Assembly (NCBI RefSeq): GCF_019703515.2
Contig: NC_059346.1
Location: forward strand, 11,750,501 to 11,814,500
Source: Myxocyprinus asiaticus
Taxonomy: Eukaryota > Chordata > Actinopteri > Cypriniformes > Catostomidae
Direction: 5' to 3'
DNA length: 64,000 nucleotides
Below, in pieces: positions 1 to 10,610 of the stretch. The notes beneath the pieces are model-generated. The model searched no databases. It was given only the letters and a program-made list of their open reading frames with translations, and had not been told where the DNA came from. The stretch's first letter is position 1; each line of letters begins with the position of its first letter. A program made the translations under genes and the position numbers.

Positions 1-170
1 TTCGGTTGAGTGGACTGAGGAGGGCGTCCCGAGGAATGTGACTAATCATCTTGCTCCGCCCCTGCTGTCAGCCCTTTGGGCTAGAAGAATAAAATGGGCG
101 TGTCACTCTAAAAGAGATCAGGGGAAATTTGTTACAGCACATCCTGGTTAAATGTAACATGCACACTTTG

Positions 171-473
171 GCTGTGTCTCGTTTGGAAGGCTGCATCCTC
201 CGGAGGTCGCATTTGTCGGCCGCATACTTTATCGAGGCTGTTTCGTTTAATTTTTTTATTGGGAATGCAAAAAAATTAACAATTGTACAAATATAAGTGC
301 ATATACATAAAAGGCATTGACAATAGATAAAAAATAAGAAAAAGAAAGACAAGAAAAAATAAAAATAAATAAATAATAATAAAAAAAAGAACATGATACA
401 AGACAGCCTCGATGACGTATGCGGCCGACAAATGCGACCTCCGGAGGACGCAGCCTTCCAAACGAGACACAGC
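171..473. repeat. fold-back MITE with about 70-bp inverted arms
   Basis: The arm at 171-243 is the near-perfect reverse complement of the arm at 403-473; both carry the core CTCCGGAGG and the end GCTGTGTCTCGTTTGG. The spacer of about 160 bases is A/T-rich with long A/T runs. The structure is a non-autonomous fold-back DNA transposon. No transposase is present and I cannot assign a superfamily. Apparent reading frames over it are by-products of the palindrome. Confidence 0.8.
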
Positions 474-478
474 AATTG

Positions 479-1061
479 TACCTGGAGTTCTAATCTTGAA
501 CTTCAGATCAGCATCTGCATCAACATTAATTATGAGAGGTGAAATGACAATACATATCAATTCAAAGTTGGGGATTCATACTCATATGTAAAATAATATA
601 ATTTCTATAGTAGAAAAAGAAAATAATTTTGTTACGACCTAATACTGTAATACAATTCCACTGGCAAAATACCATCAATATTGACGTATTTAAATATATT
701 TATTTATTTGCAATGAATTTATCATAGAAGTGTCATGTCTTCCAAATAGACTTAAAGGACAGCTGCGATTTGCGGATTTATAATTACATAAACCACAGTC
801 CAGTCCTAAGGGTAAATTCACAAGACATAAGCATCTTGTCAAAGGAATAGTTTATAAAATCTTCTCGCATTTCACAGCATCGTCAGCTATAGACTTGTGT
901 AACCGCAGTACGCGTGCCGGCCGGAAACAATGTATATATACTTTGATTCCTATGTGAGGCCTGTATAACAGCGTTTTGCTGTTATTCAAAGGCTACACAT
1001 CCCCTGTTGGTTTGGACACAATAAGCTAAATTAATTTTGTTTTGTGGTTTGTCCATGTTAA
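479..1061. other. intergenic, no gene seen
   Basis: AT-rich sequence with no convincing reading frame, repeat end or RNA gene. Confidence 0.5.
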
Positions 1062-1372
1062 TATCTGTCTGTCTGTCTGACTGACTGACTGACTGACTGA
1101 ATGACTGTCTGTCTGTCTGACTGTCTGTCAGTTTGTCCATCCATCCAACCATACCTATCTATCCTGTCTCTCTGTCTGTCTATCTGTATGTCTGTCTGTC
1201 TATCCTTCTGTCTGTCTGTCTGTCTGTTCGTCTGTCCATCCGTCTGTCTGTCTATCTATCATCTGTCTGTCTGTCTATCTATCTGTCTGACTGTCTGTCA
1301 GTTTGTCCATCCGTCCATACCTACTGTATATATCCTTCTGTCTGTCTATACTTCTGTCTGTCTATCTATCCT

Positions 1373-1403
<31 letters not shown>

Positions 1404-1590
1404 CTCTATCTATCTATGCATCTGTCTGTCTGTTTGGCTGTCTGTCCATCTGTCTGTCTGTCTGCCTGTCTGTCTATCTATCTACCAACTGTCTGTCTCT
1501 CTATATGTCTGTCTGTCTGTCTGTCAGTTTGTCCATCTGTCCATACCTACTGTATCTATCCTTCTGTCTGTCTGTCTGTCTATCTGTCAT

Positions 1591-1648
<58 letters not shown>

Positions 1649-1772
1649 AACTGTCTGTCTATCTATCTGTCTGACTGTCTGTCTGTCTGTAAGTTTGTCC
1701 ATCCATCCATACCTACTGTATCTAACCTTCTGTCTGTCTGCCTGCCTGCCTGTCTGTCTGTCTGTCTTTTTG
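1062..1772. repeat. compound TCTG/TCTA satellite with a higher-order unit
   Basis: About 700 bases of (TCTG)n, (TCTA)n and (ACTG)n. A longer motif recurs inside: GTTTGTCCATC, then CCATACCTACTGTAT, then TCCTTCTGTCTG. It is seen near 1131, 1300, 1530 and 1695. A pure (TCTA) run lies at 1590-1645. The long open frames rich in Cys, Leu and Ser here are simple-repeat artefacts. Confidence 0.95.
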
Positions 1773-1775
1773 TAC

Positions 1776-2661
1776 AGACAAGCAGTAGGTAGCTGATGAA
1801 GTAGTTTATAATTGTAAAACTACAGATGTTGTTTTGCAACAAAAAAATGGTTCATTAAAGACACACATCTGGTCATGTAAAATGTGTAGAATACAACTTT
1901 GCATTACTGCAGTTCAATTTACTTATCTGACGTCCCAAATGCACACAACATTTAGGATCTATAAGATGTAGGCTAGACACTTCTTGAACAAGGTACGTTC
2001 CACCCAATTATAGTGGCTGCTTCTTAAAAAAAAAAAAGCTCATCAGGAGGGTTGTATAATCATTCTGTACCCTCCCATTGTCATTGATGGATAGTAATTA
2101 ACTTCATATTTTCATCACCAGTTTGCCAGTCCAGTCCTCAGTTCCTTTTTTAGACCACTTGAGGGCAGACATGGTATATTAAAAATGAAGCCAGATGACA
2201 CAGAAAAAGACAGAACACTTGTGATTGTACAGCCTCCAAAAATTAGCAATGGGCATGGCTGTATTAAATATAGAAGGTTAATTGAACTGAAGAATGGATG
2301 TTTGCTTGCATTAAGGGCTCATTATCTCAGAGAATAGGATCTGGTTTTGGCACCAAGCCAGTGGCTAAACTAAGAATTGATGTGTTTGATTAGTTGCCAT
2401 GGTGCTTGCATCATCTTGTGATGGATGTAAACTGAGAAATGCATTCATCTAATTTCTTCAATCTTTCAATTAGTAGAGGAGACAATGTGAACTTTGATAA
2501 CGTGACAAATGTTTTTTTATTTAATTCTTTATTTTTATTAAACTGTTTGTCTTTAGAAATGATTGGTTTGAAGTTTCTTTCAGAGTCAAACTGAAACCTG
2601 CATTCGCAATGCATTTGACTTGCATAATGTGTGAAATGGTACATTTTTAGAAAACTTTATC
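1776..2661. other. intergenic, no gene seen
   Basis: No supported gene, RNA or transposon end. Confidence 0.5.
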
Positions 2662-2736
2662 TATCTGTCTGTGTCAGTTTATCCATCTGTCCATACCTAC
2701 TGTATCTATCCTTCTGTCTGTCTGTCTGTCTTTCAT

Positions 2737-2772
<36 letters not shown>
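2662..2772. repeat. second TCTG satellite block
   Basis: A short (TCTG)n block that opens with the same TTTATCCATC/CCATACCTACTGTATC unit as the large array about 900 bases to the left, so the two arrays share an origin. Confidence 0.9.
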
Positions 2773-2773
<1 letters not shown>

Positions 2774-4133
2774 TCTTTTTGCATACATCTTACTGCACAA
2801 TTTTAAGTCATTGCATTACTATACACATAAAACAAAAGCATTAAAACGGTTAAAATAAACTAGTATGCATCATAATGTCCAGACTTTTCTTGACGTTTCA
2901 AGCCAGTTCAGAAACCTAGCAACCGTCACATCCCATAATAATGTGTCTGGCAGTGTAGAGCACAGTGGACTGTGCAGTACAACTAAAAGTGCAGCAAGAG
3001 ACCTGTTCAGCAACCTCTATCATCTCAGCTCAACACCCCCCTCTCCTCCGGGACCGAAAGTCTCTCTCTTTCCACGACTCCAAGCCACCATTGTGTTGTA
3101 CGTGATTTAAAAAGATCAAGCAGTTCCTGGGGGAAATTTTTATGGTGATTGTTCTTGCCACCTCTCTTCCCTCTGTTGATAGTGACACAAAATATGATGC
3201 AGTGTACACTTTGGATGAAACTGGATTCCTAGAGCTCACAAAATGTAATATTTTATTATGATGAGAAAAGAGGCCAACTCTGTTCTTTTTTGCCGCTGTA
3301 ATTAAAAAGCTAATCAAACTGCATGGTGAGAAATGTAGCACAGAGGTCTTCATTTTGATCTGAAGGCAAACAGATTAAAGGCAGGATTCTTCTGTCACAG
3401 ATTTACATTTATTTCTCATGCAAACTGAAGCCACCTGAGTCAGCTAACATAAATAACTGAAGTAAATATTAAATATTTCTCAGCCAGCTCTGTTTAACCC
3501 CATTTAACCTAAAATATTTAGTTCAAACAAGTCTGTAAACATGTTTCAGTCATCCAAAAATAATTATCTTTTAAACATCTCCTTTTGTGTTCCATAAAAG
3601 AAAGAAAGTCATACGGGTTTGGAACAACATGGAACATTAGTGTTTTATTATTAGTGAATTACAATCCTTGGTCAGTTATATTTGTTCTGAAGAGTCACAT
3701 TTCATACAACATTAGGCAGGCAAAATGTTTTGACTAGAAACAATTGTTGGTAAAAACAAAACAAAAAACAAGGATTTAATAAAGGTGGAAACTGCCTATG
3801 ACAAATGAGGAACCAGCGTATGTTTATTGTTAGTGCAAATTAAGTGCCCGGTTGTCAGTGACAACCCTGTTCACAGAGCCCTTCGCATGATGCAACTTTG
3901 AAACTTCTCTTTCTCAGGGTCTGCACAATTTCTTTGACAGTATATCTCAAGGCTTGAGTGTGGGGAGGCCTGGCTAGTTCTGTCTTTGCCCATAGAGAAA
4001 AATGAAATCTTCTTGACCATATGCTGCTGACCACAGCATAAAAAGACAGTAGTCTAATTACATTCCCAGTCAAGCTGGAAAAAGCAAATGTATTTGTCAT
4101 AATGAGGGTAGTATTTAAGTGGAAGAATACGTC
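2773..4133. other. intergenic, no gene seen
   Basis: No supported gene. Short open frames here lack codon structure or recognisable domains. Confidence 0.45.
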
Positions 4134-4557
4134 ACATGGTCTTTCCAACCATGTGGAGAGCCTTCAAGGTAGATCCTGCCCAATGGGGGAGGAGTTACTA
4201 CAAACATGGAGACTGGGGCAGAGGGGCTCCGCCCAAGGAAGACGCAGTTTGCCAGCAGGGAAATGAACTAGCAGAAGATATATATCGCATGGGGTTAGCC
4301 TTACAGGGAACTGCCACATGCGGAGCACCTACCCCAGAACAGGGCTCTTAGTTAGCGCGTGTACTGGGCCGGCAGCGAGTCTCTCCGAAAACTCGACTGT
4401 CACAGGGCTCGGAGGAAGTCAACCAGGGAACAAAGTTTGTGAACACTACTGGGAATTAATGGCGCACGTCTTCAGCTCCAAGGGAGGTGGAAGGCGCTAT
4501 GTACAAGCGATACACCCAGCCGGCTATCCCAGGCTTATCCGCTTGTGTTGCGTGCCA

Positions 4558-4885
4558 CTACCTGGGACGAAGAAGCTTGGAGACAGCGCTTCCATTCCGC
4601 TGTGCACCAAAGCAGACAAAGAGCTGCTCAGAGGTTCTAAAGCTCTGCATGCAATCCAAATAGATGCATAAAGGGTGCACCAGACACAGCAACGACAGGG
4701 CTGGGTCTGCCTCCTCCTGGGGCAGTGCTTGCAGGTTCACCACCTGGTCCCTAAAAGGGGTGGTGGGAACCTTGGGCACATAGCCCGGTCGGGGTCTCAG
4801 GATCACATGAGAGTAACCCGGACCAAACTCCAGGCACGTTTCACTGACAGAGAATGCTTGCAGGTCACCTGCGAACGTGACCTTG
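4558..4885 (-). pseudogene. DIRS tyrosine recombinase fragment
   Basis: The minus-strand frame matches residues of about 215-308 of the intact recombinase at 33631-34803 (shared stretches include LQAFSVS, GYVPKVPTT and FRDQVVNLQ). The HxxR box and the tyrosine nucleophile lie beyond the break at the left, so the fragment cannot be active. At its right it is fused abruptly to gag sequence. Confidence 0.8.
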
Positions 4886-4889
4886 AACG

Positions 4890-5585
4890 TGAGCTCCACG
4901 TGAGTGGGTTCCCTCGTCCCTGGGTTGCCCGTCTCAGGGGCGCTTCGAGGACCTCTGTGGGTTCTTCGGCGCCGGCTGTGAGACGGGTGGCGTCGGCTTC
5001 CTGCGGTGGGCTCCATGCTGGGGCTGGGCCGAAGGGGCGGGCTGCGGCGGAGCCGGTGCAGTCACCGCAGGGGGACGCCCTTGGTGACGAGCAGATGGGG
5101 TGCGGGATCTTGAGCCGCGCCGGGGCAGGATGTGCCGGATTGCCTCTGTCTGCTGCTTCACCGTCGAGAACTGCTGGGCAAAGTCCTCGACGGTGTCGCC
5201 GAATAGGCCCGCCTGGGAAATGTGTCTTGTCGGCCTCGCCCATCTCGACCAGGTTGAGCCAAAGGTGGCACTCCTGGACCACTAATGTGGCCATTGACCA
5301 CCCGAGAGTCGCGAGGTCGGTCACCGAGCGTAGTTCTTGCATCAAATCTGGGGTGGAACTACCCTCGTGCAGTTCTTTCAGCGCCTTGGCTTGGTGGACC
5401 TGCATGAGAGCCATGGCGTGCAGGGCAGAGGCGGCTTGTCCAGCAGCACTGTAGGCTTTAGCCGTCAGGGACGACGTGAGCCTACAGGGCTTGGATGGGA
5501 GCTTAGGGCGTCCATGCCAGGTGGCGGTGCTCTGCGGGCATAGGTGCACCGCGAGCATCTTATCAACACAACCCAAGATTAACAA
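4890..5585 (-). pseudogene. DIRS gag-like fragment
   Basis: The minus-strand frame contains the Ala-rich AYSAAGQAASALHAMAL region, the VHQ.KALKELH block and the ECHLWLNLVEM block found in gag of the element at 32.8-38.5 kb. It keeps one frame through a region where that element is frameshifted. The zinc-binding N-terminus and the C-terminal part are absent. The gag role (RNA binding, particle formation) is inferred from its place upstream of RT in DIRS elements. Confidence 0.7.
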
Positions 5586-5930
5586 ATGCTTGAAAAAAGT
5601 ATTCAGTGTTAATGTAATATGTTATACATAAGTATATGATAACATATACAACCTTACTGTAAAGTGTTTACAATCATAAAATCATAACATCTTGTGACAA
5701 CTAAACCCAATCTCCCATAAAAGAAAAAACTACTTTGCAAACTACATACAGTATGTATACATTACCTCAACGCTAACTCTTATGTATATAACTCTTAGGT
5801 TAACTGTAATGCAAATATAAATGGCATGCATACATACATTTGTATGCACTCTGAAAATAAAAAATAAAAAGAATCAAGGTACAATTTCCACAACACTAAT
5901 GCTAACTTTTAATATAAAAAATATATTTGT
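5586..5930. other. intergenic, no gene seen
   Basis: AT-rich, no supported feature. Confidence 0.45.
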
Positions 5931-6694
5931 TAGTGCTGTCAGTTGATTAAACAGTTTAGTCGTGATTAATTGCATATTTTATTGTAGTTAATCATGATTA
6001 ATCACTGATTTTGACAGTGCTTAGATCTGACTAAATATTCTTCTTTTCCTGTCAAAATGCATTTATTTCCTTCTGAGGAAAGAAGACAAAACCATATGTA
6101 ACAATGCTTTACAAGCATTTTCTAAACAAAGATTTCCACAGTATAAAGATAAAAATGCACTAAAATAGCACCAATTCAAGTGACATTACACATTTCCCAA
6201 AGTCTAATTGGAAGTTTGACTAATTGAAAGAACTAGTCTCCCCATAGGTTGCATATTAATTGAAATAGGGCATTAAACCTCTTAAAATCCCATCCTCCAC
6301 AATATTAATTAGCCAGTAGACTGTGCCTATCCTCTTTGATACAACAATCGTGAAGCAGCGTTCATGATTCGAACTCCACATAAAAATCGCTTGCAGACAA
6401 AAACGTCTCATTCTGCATTTTGGTGATAGTTTAGACTCTGTGTGCTTCTGTGGTAATTAAAATGCACCTTACTAGGCTGAAAAATACTTGATTTCTGTCA
6501 CAAGTTCCATCTAGGCTTGTTTTGAACAACAAATAGCATTAAGAGCTCTTTCCCCATATCACTGACACTGAATCACTGCTGTGTGCTTTTGTGGTGGTTC
6601 TGCCCTTCCAACCAGTGTTTATGCTGGTTTATGCTGTATTAACAGTAAATGCGTTTATTGCGATTAAGAAAAATTAACATGATAACAGCTCTAA
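5931..6694. mobile_element. non-autonomous DNA transposon, hAT-like
   Basis: The left end TTAGTGCTGTCA(G)TTGATTAAA and the reverse complement of the right end (TTAGAGCTGTTA near 6681-6696) form imperfect inverted ends. Both are followed inward by GATTAA/AATTAATC stretches typical of an abundant fish hAT family. No transposase frame is present. The hAT assignment rests on recall of the end motif; I see no clear target duplication. Confidence 0.5.
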
Positions 6695-7296
6695 TAAGTA
6701 TATGTAAAAAAATAACATAAAGATTAGAAATACTCTGAAAGTATTGTTCACTGTTAGTTCATGTTAACTGTTAACTGCACGTGCCTCCTTGTAAAGAGGA
6801 GGATATTGCGTCTCCGCCGCAAAAGGTCTAGTTTACTCTGATTTACTGACCCTGCTTACAGTCACACACTTATCTGTTTATCACTTATTCACTATTATGG
6901 CGTCATGGTTGTCATGGAATTTGGAGCTGGCTTTTTGTGACATCATAGGTCTTGAAATTTGTGATTGAATGTCTTTCTGCTATATAAATGCTTGTGTTTA
7001 TCAAGATTTTGTCTTCAGGTGAGGACTTGCTCGAGACCACTCTGGGGTAAAAGTTCTGTGAGGAACTTGGGGCGGAGGGTAGGGTAGGGTGTGGTAGTGT
7101 GTTAAATACAATTTTATTTAGATAACAGATTGTCTGGAAAACCTGCTTGATTACAGTCATTATTTTTTACAATTCAATTTGGTGTCACAGGCACAGAAAT
7201 GACACATTTGATTTCACCTTTAAGGTATGCACAAATAAAGAAATTGACTTTCAAAAATAAACCCACCCGGAGAAATACTGTATTGACTGGAGTAAA
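6695..7296. other. intergenic, no gene seen
   Basis: No supported gene. It ends at the left boundary of a DIRS element. Confidence 0.45.
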
Positions 7297-7328
7297 ATGT
7301 CTCGGTTACTGTCGTAACCTCCGTTCCC
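7297..7328. repeat. terminal palindrome outside the left DIRS repeat
   Basis: An imperfect palindrome whose stem includes GGTTAC/GTAACC around a 4-base loop (TGTC). It abuts the left terminal repeat. Read on the + strand it is the reverse complement of the palindrome at 32771-32806. Confidence 0.85.
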
Positions 7329-7374
7329 TTCTGTCACTCACTCGACGTTGTGTCGATGTAGTGACACTAGGGGT
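7326..7374 (+). repeat. DIRS left inverted terminal repeat
   Basis: Pairs with 10557-10605. The arms CCCTTCTGTCACT and AGTGACACTAGGGG make the repeat itself capable of forming a hairpin. Confidence 0.9.
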
Positions 7375-7829
7375 CCCTATATGAAATGCCACAACTAGCT
7401 GAACCATGTTACGTGGACTGCCGGTGCAGGTGCAAGCAAGCTGATGCGTGCATAGTAGCAGGTGCACCGGTCTGCATGTAGCCTCCCCCAATGCCCCAAA
7501 AAACATTGTATAGTTCCCCACATCCCTGGGGGGGGGGAAGAGACGTATCTAGGATGGGAGCAGGCCGCGCCAGCCACGGCCTTTTCTCTCTATGTTTTCT
7601 CTCTACAGAGTATTCAGTTATTCGGCTGGGGCCATTTAAACGCTCAATATATGAGCCGGGGAAGGTGTTCTTTTCCTATCCTATTCTTTCAGGGGGAAAA
7701 GACCCCGCAGAGACCACATCCTGCCTGGAGGGAAGGTAACATGTGGCAAGCACGTCATGTGGACTCAGAGCCGCACATGGAAGAGGCGTGGTGCTAGGGG
7801 AGGAGCTCTACAAACATGACGACCGGGAC

Positions 7830-9250
7830 AGAGAGGACTCTGTTGAAGGGAGACGCAGGTCTGCTGACAGGGAGACCGTTCTGCGGAAAATACTGCCAGC
7901 AACTCGAGGCAGTTGATGTGCCAACACAGTCGCGGCCCTGTCCCCAGCCTCGCTTGGAGGCGTCTGTCGTAATGATGACGTGCCTGGACACTTGCTGTAG
8001 GGGAACTCCTGCCCTTAGAAATGCAAGGTCTGTCCAAGGGCTGAACAAGTGGTGGCAGATTGGCGTGATGGCCACGCAATGTGTGCCATGGTGCCATGCC
8101 TCCTCGGGTCTCAAGTCTGAAGCCAGTGCTGAAGTGGTCTCATATGCATCAACCCTAGTGGCATGACTGGCGCAGAGGATGCCATATGCCCCAGGAGCCT
8201 CTGAAAGTGTTTCAGTGGAACCGCTGTTCTCTGCTTGAACGACTTCAGGCAGTTCAGCACCGACCGCGCGCGCTCGCTCATGAGGCGCACTATCATCGAG
8301 ACTGAGTCTAACTCCATGCCGAGAAAAGAGATGCTCTGAACCGGGGAGAGCTTGCTCTTTTTCCAGTTGACCCGAAGCCCTAGCCGGCTGAGGTGCCTGA
8401 GCACGAGGTCCCTGTGTGCGCACAGCAACTCTCGAGAGTGAGCTAGAATCAGCCAGTCGTCGAAGTAGTTGAGTATGCGGACGCCCACTTCCCTTAACGG
8501 GGCAAGAGCTGCCTCTGCGACTTTTGTGAAGACGCAAGGGGACAGGGACAGGCCGAAGGGGAGGACCTTGTACTGATACGCCCGGCCGTCGAAAGCAAAC
8601 CGTAGGAAGAGTCTGTGTCGAGGTAGAACCGAGACGTGAAAGTATGCGTCCTTCAGGTCTACTGCCAGGACCCAATCTTGATGCCGGACATGCCAAAATG
8701 TGCTTTGGCATCAGCATCTTGTACAGGTGTCTGTGCAATGCCTGGTTCAGAACTCGCAGGTCCAAGATTGGCTGCAACCCACCGCCTTTCTTCGGTATGA
8801 TGAAGTAAGGACTGTAAAACCCTTTCTTCATCTCGGCTGGAGGGACAGGCTCTATCGCGCCCTTGCGCAGTAGGGTCGCGATCTCCGCATGCAAGGTGGC
8901 GGCGTTCTCGCCCGTCACCGAAGTGAAGCGGATGCCGCTGAACCAGGGGTGGGCGCCTGGCGAACTGAATCACGTAGCCAAATCGGATGGTCCTGGCCAA
9001 CCACTGTGACGGGTTGGAAAGCGCTAGCCATACGTCCAAGCTCTGGGCGAGGGGCACTAAGGGGACGATCGTGTTTAACGTACTTGTGGGTGGGGCCTCG
9101 CGGCGGGAGGGAGCAGGGGATACCACATCGAGGAGCCTCGCTTCGTCTCGAACTTGTGGCTGTGCTGAGGGGACGCTCGAAGCACTTACCTTGCTCCATG
9201 TATCCGGTGTCAGGGGGGTCGGCGATGGGGGAAGAAGGACTTTTTGACCG
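7830..9250 (-). pseudogene. DIRS reverse transcriptase, broken
   Basis: Minus-strand RT, read in two frames. One (7794-8918) carries GAIEPVPPAEMKKGF, YSPYFIIPKKGGG and PILDLRVLNQAL, the N-terminal RT blocks. The other (8111-8488) carries the catalytic box NYFDDWLILAHS, then LGLRVNWKKSKL and SFLGMELDS. The shift between them breaks the gene near 8660-8700. The aspartate pair of the active site is kept, unlike the copy at 36 kb. A short ITTDASKRGWG block at about 7950 marks the start of RNase H, which ends at the deletion junction. Confidence 0.85.
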
Positions 9251-9662
9251 TCCTCATAGTCCGTCACAACCACCTGGCCGTGGGTGTGAGTGTGGTGCGA
9301 CCGGACGCGCGAAGGCAGGGGGCCCGCGTTCGCGGCGTCTAAGTCGCAGGTGCTCAGTGCCTGGTTGCCGTGATAATGGCGGTCGTAAAAACTGGCTATG
9401 TGACCCAGGGAGTGAGGAAACTGCTCTTTTATTGAGAATGTGGGTACTGCAGCCCGTTCGGGGTGCGGCGAACATAAAAGAAAAGGAAACCAAGGATTTA
9501 CCTCCCGGCCCTCCACCGGGGGATGGAGTGGTCTAGATACCAGCTCCGGGTTTGCAGCAGACATCTCGCTCCCTGGGTCGTCCGACTCAGGGGCGCTTAG
9601 GAGCCTTCCGGGTCCTCGTGCCGGCCTGTGAGGCAGGGGGCATCAGCTTCCTGCGGGGGGTT

Positions 9663-10169
9663 CTACGCTGGGGCCAAGAACTGGGCTCGGGCTGAGGCAG
9701 AGCCACCTGGGCTTTCACCGCCAAAGGGGGACACCCTCGGCGAGCAGACAGGACTCATCCCACTCCGGAGCTCCGAAAGGGACACCAAGCTGGCCCTGGG
9801 TGAGCTGGTCTCCTCTCGGAACTCGCCAGGGGCAAACGAGCTTGCTAGGGAATGGGAGGTCTGCGGGGATTTACCCGGTGGAGCCGAGCCCATTGAAGCC
9901 CCCAAATCGCCTCCAGCGCAAGCCGGGCCGGCCTCATACCCAGAGGTAGAAGGCACGGTGCGGGGGGCAGCTAGAGTGGCTTTCCCCCAGAAGAAGGAAA
10001 GCCGCGACCGCAACGTTGCCATGGTCATATTCTCACAATGAGATCATGAACCATCCACGAATGCTGCCTCAGTGTGATTACGACCCAGACACGTGAGGCA
10101 GCGCCCGTGGCCATTGGAAGCGGAGAGATAGCGACCGCATCCAGGAATCACACAAAGACTGAAAGGCAT
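9663..10169 (-). pseudogene. DIRS gag, N-terminal part, with nonsense and deletion
   Basis: It begins at an ATG at 10169 with MPFSLCVIPGCGRYLSAS, followed by GRCLTCLG.NHTEA, a Cys/His cluster likely to bind zinc. A TGA replaces a Cys codon of the cluster (the other copy reads GSCSHC). After this the frame runs open to about 9663. About 0.83 kb of the middle and C-terminal part is deleted near 9751. Confidence 0.75.
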
Positions 10170-10556
10170 CTTGAAAAAGACACATCTTTAAAAAGATGTT
10201 CACGTCAATGTGTTTGCTCTAATAGAGAAAATATACTCTTTGCAGGAATATAAACTCTCTTAGCGTTGTCAAAGCACCCAGGGGCGTAATCTGCACAGAT
10301 CTGTGCAGGAGAGAAAAGCCGCTGGAATGCACCGTATATCCAACAGCAAACGCTTCTTGGGAGGTGAATGGACCGGTAGTGTAAGACAGCTTGCCGACAC
10401 ACAACTGCTCGGCTCCGAAGAAAAAATCTGAATGAGTGGTTGCGAGCCAGCTCATTTTATACCCGTATGTCCGGGGGAGTGGCATGCAAATTCCACTCGC
10501 CAATTCTCATTGGCCTTTTCTCAAAGATCTGAGGTGTTTGGGGCTCCCAAGGGCGA
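10170..10556 (-). promoter_or_regulatory. DIRS 5' leader
   Basis: Untranslated region between the right terminal repeat and gag, nearly identical to 38100-38462. It presumably carries the promoter; on the minus strand the stretch CGGGTATAAAATGAGC near 10450-10465 contains a TATA-like box. That role is inferred from position. Confidence 0.45.
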
Positions 10557-10605
10557 CCCCTAGTGTCACTACATCGACACAACGTCGAGTGAGTGACAGA
10601 AGGGG
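10557..10605 (-). repeat. DIRS right inverted terminal repeat
   Basis: Reverse complement of 7326-7374. It ends GACAGAAGGGGAACCC and lacks the extra palindrome found at the left end. Confidence 0.9.
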
Positions 10606-10610
10606 AACCC

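Larger units (their letters stand above)
4134..5585 (-). mobile_element. rearranged fragment of a DIRS-like retrotransposon
   Basis: This stretch is GC-rich against AT-rich flanks and matches the 32.8-38.5 kb DIRS element in patches, all on the minus strand. The patches are the 3' leader (4134-4560 resembles 33240-33650), part of the tyrosine recombinase (4560-4885) and part of gag (about 4890-5585). The recombinase C-terminus, RNase H and RT are missing, and neither terminal repeat is visible. It is a dead copy with at least two internal deletions. Confidence 0.8.
7297..10608 (-). mobile_element. DIRS-like retrotransposon, internally deleted copy
   Basis: The copy is bounded by inverted terminal repeats (7326-7374 and 10557-10605) and reads on the minus strand: leader, gag, then RT and the start of RNase H. 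Compared with the longer copy at 32.8-38.5 kb it lacks about 1.89 kb (tyrosine recombinase and most of RNase H) at 7889-7893, and about 0.83 kb of gag near 9751. No target duplication is seen, as expected for recombinase-mediated insertion. GC content is well above the flanks. Confidence 0.88.

Noticed and set aside
171..473. Two minus-strand frames of 94 and 135 residues
   Set aside because: They cover the fold-back MITE and its AT spacer; no domain and no codon bias.
1101..1796. Three long overlapping open frames rich in Cys, Leu, Ser and Val
   Set aside because: All are translations of the TCTG/TCTA satellite; every frame of such a repeat is open.
4675..5454. 259-residue plus-strand open frame
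   Set aside because: It is antisense to the DIRS recombinase and gag fragments on the minus strand; the GC-rich element has few stops in any frame.
8889..9536. 215-residue plus-strand open frame
   Set aside because: Antisense shadow of DIRS pol and gag; no domain, and the minus strand explains the sequence.
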